Part shown: one piece after another, positions 33,324 through 34,498 of the stretch
Layout of the letters: every line of letters begins with the position of its first letter
Position numbering within the stretch: the stretch's first letter is position 1
DNA from: Lachnospiraceae bacterium
Lineage (GTDB): Bacteria > Bacillota > Clostridia > Lachnospirales > Lachnospiraceae
Assembly: GCA_017623675.1 (NCBI GenBank)
Contig: JAGAOO010000065.1
Span: 1-34,498, forward strand
Length of the DNA stretch: 34,498 nt
Reading direction: 5' to 3'
Position numbers and translations under genes: made by a program
The notes under the pieces: generated by a model
What the model saw: only the letters and a program-made list of their open reading frames with translations
Told to the model about the DNA's origin: nothing
The model's database searches: none

Positions 33324-33331
33324 TCGAGACC

Positions 33332-33721
33332 TTATGTTGAGGCATAATAAATAATATTTATACTACTAATATTACTTCGTGCATCATAAATCGACTTGAT
33401 TTCTCCCCACTCAAAGTTACTATTTTCAAGCACTCCAAGCTCCTTCAGGATTACATCATGCAAGTCTTTTCTTTTAGATTCATCTTTCTCTGAATACTCC
33501 TCATCACAACAAATTAAAGATAACATATATATTTTCCCGTCTCTAAAGAATAAACTAACTATATATTTTCTATTTTTTATAATCTGTGGTCCATCCAAGT
33601 ATATAATTCTGATGCCATCTTGATTTGTATAATATTTTGTTTCTTTAAATTGCTCAAATGTGAAATTAGGCTTAACAACCAGTTCATTATCAATTTCTAC
33701 AATTCCTTTGCTTATATCCAT
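33332..33721 (-). CDS. Probable immunity protein
   Basis: A 129-aa acidic protein that I cannot place in a named family. It has no signal peptide or membrane helix. The mix of short strands and helices (IIKNRKYIVSLFFRDGKIYMLSLICCDEEYSEKDESKRKDLHDVILKELGV) is like many small cytosolic immunity proteins. Its ATG lies 15 nt after the stop of the toxin-like gene, the classical place for the cognate immunity gene of a polymorphic toxin, with AAGGAG 11 nt before it. The base composition (AT-rich) differs from that of the toxin's repeat region. Function is inferred only from position and size. Confidence 0.6.
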   Translation of the reverse strand: MDISKGIVEIDNELVVKPNFTFEQFKETKYYTNQDGIRIIYLDGPQIIKNRKYIVSLFFRDGKIYMLSLICCDEEYSEKDESKRKDLHDVILKELGVLENSNFEWGEIKSIYDARSNISSINIIYYAST

Positions 33722-33736
33722 CTTATAGTCAGCTCC

Positions 33737-34498
33737 TTATTTATATAACTTAATATTATCTACAGGTGTTAAAATACCTTTGCTTATCAAATCTTGAACA
33801 TCTGGAACATAATATTGTGGCAGTCCACCGTTTCCAAATTGTGGATTTGCATTTGTGATTCCATATGCACTAGCAACATCTTCATTGAACAAATAGCCTT
33901 GCATCTCGCCCCTATAACCATGTATAGGATTTTTCTCTACTTGCAGTCCCTCAAATATTGTTGTTGCATTTCTTTCCGATTGTTCAATTGCGTCCAAAGT
34001 AGTAAAATACTCTGTTCCATTAGGCTCACCTCTATACAAGATGGTTCCTTTGTTAACAGTAACATCTGTATATTCATCAATCCCTATATATTTTCCAGAA
34101 CCTTGCCAACTTCTAGCCAATTGAGAAGGAGTTGCATTTTCCCACGTCACATTATTATTTCCATAGGTTTCTCTAAAATATCTGCACCATTCTTCTCCCG
34201 AATAACTGTTACTACCACTCTCACCAACATCATCCGCAATCGTCTTCTTCGCACGTTCACTCACAGCTTCTCCGACTTCCTCTTTGACTTCTGTCTCTAC
34301 TTCCTGCGCGATTTCTTTCTCTGCCTTTTCTCTTCCTTCCTCTATTGCCTCCTTTGTTATCTTCTCCCGGGCTTCTGCTCCTACTTCCCTGCTGATTTTC
34401 TCCCCGGTTTCTTCTGCCACTTCTCTGCCCAGCCGCTCTCCCGTTTCCTCCAGGGCTTCCCGGCTGATCCGTTCTCCCGCTTCCTCTGCTACTTCTCT
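33737..34498 (-). CDS. C-terminal part of a polymorphic toxin (partial)
   Basis: The frame is open to the window edge, so this is the last 253 codons of a longer gene. From the edge inwards come seven 12-residue helical repeats (REVAEEAGERIS, REALEETGERLG, REVAEETGEKIS and more diverged copies to about 34247), then a linker ESGSNSYSGEEW, then a globular C-terminal domain of about 150 residues with KGTILYRGEPNG, IFEGLQVEKNPIHGYRGEMQGY and QFGNGGLPQYYVPDVQDLI. The modular layout and the small gene behind it suggest a secreted toxin with a swappable tip. YRG and the FGNGGLPQYY tail recall NAD-using toxins of TNT or ADP-ribosyltransferase type, but I cannot assign it. Confidence 0.6.
   Translation of the reverse strand, partial: REVAEEAGERISREALEETGERLGREVAEETGEKISREVGAEAREKITKEAIEEGREKAEKEIAQEVETEVKEEVGEAVSERAKKTIADDVGESGSNSYSGEEWCRYFRETYGNNNVTWENATPSQLARSWQGSGKYIGIDEYTDVTVNKGTILYRGEPNGTEYFTTLDAIEQSERNATTIFEGLQVEKNPIHGYRGEMQGYLFNEDVASAYGITNANPQFGNGGLPQYYVPDVQDLISKGILTPVDNIKLYK

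Overview
The window looks like a chromosomal segment of a low-to-moderate GC, Gram-positive, anaerobic Clostridia, most likely a member of the Lachnospiraceae. The pointers are a GlgC/GlgD pair, SpoVG, a DnaD/DnaC-type primosome pair with two DnaB_2 repeats, PrsA-like lipoproteins, a long (398 aa) PRPP synthetase, strong AGGAGG ribosome binding sites and sigma-A promoters close to consensus. Species cannot be fixed from sequence alone.

Layout. 1-4.9 kb (minus strand): the str operon rpsL-rpsG-fusA-tuf, driven by a perfect TTGACA-17-TATAAT promoter. 4.9-12.8 kb (minus): a housekeeping run in the order glmU-like uridylyltransferase, pth, mfd, two PrsA/SurA-like lipoproteins, HAD phosphatase. 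12.9-15.9 kb: an accessory patch with an AAA/DUF4143 ATPase whose promoter is preceded by three 19-bp direct repeats at exact 32-bp intervals, an unknown two-helix membrane protein, and a broken secreted-protein gene. 15.9-20.5 kb (minus): a very large RND transporter with a built-in coiled-coil domain, overlapping a maltose-acetyltransferase-type gene. 20.7-25 kb (minus): glgC-glgD-spoVG and a small chemoreceptor. 25.3-27.5 kb (minus): rpmG-secE-nusG-rplK-rplA, with two copies of a probable L1-binding hairpin and a hairpin-packed leader. 27.8-33.3 kb (plus): murC, then dnaD-like and dnaC-like primosome genes behind DnaA boxes and a leader made of 100-bp tandem repeats, then prs. 33.3-34.5 kb (minus): a probable immunity gene and the 3' end of a polymorphic toxin with 12-residue helical repeats; this last gene runs off the window.

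How it fits together. Most genes serve growth: translation factors and ribosomal proteins, NusG/SecE, cell-wall precursor synthesis (MurC, UDP-GlcNAc), PRPP, glycogen, transcription-coupled repair and replication initiation. Gene polarity switches at about 27.5-27.8 kb, where minus-strand ribosomal genes face away from plus-strand murC/dnaD/dnaC/prs across back-to-back promoters. The usual block rplK-rplA-rplJ-rplL-rpoB-rpoC-rpsL-rpsG-fusA-tuf is split: rplJ, rplL, rpoB and rpoC are not between rplA and rpsL, where about 20 kb of other genes lie.

The items most worth a second look are the 32-bp-spaced repeats in front of the DUF4143 ATPase, the hairpin-rich leader before rpmG, the 100-bp tandem repeats in the leader of the primosome genes, the duplicated L1-type hairpin, and the toxin/immunity pair at the right edge. 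No complete new defence or mobile system could be demonstrated from the sequence alone.
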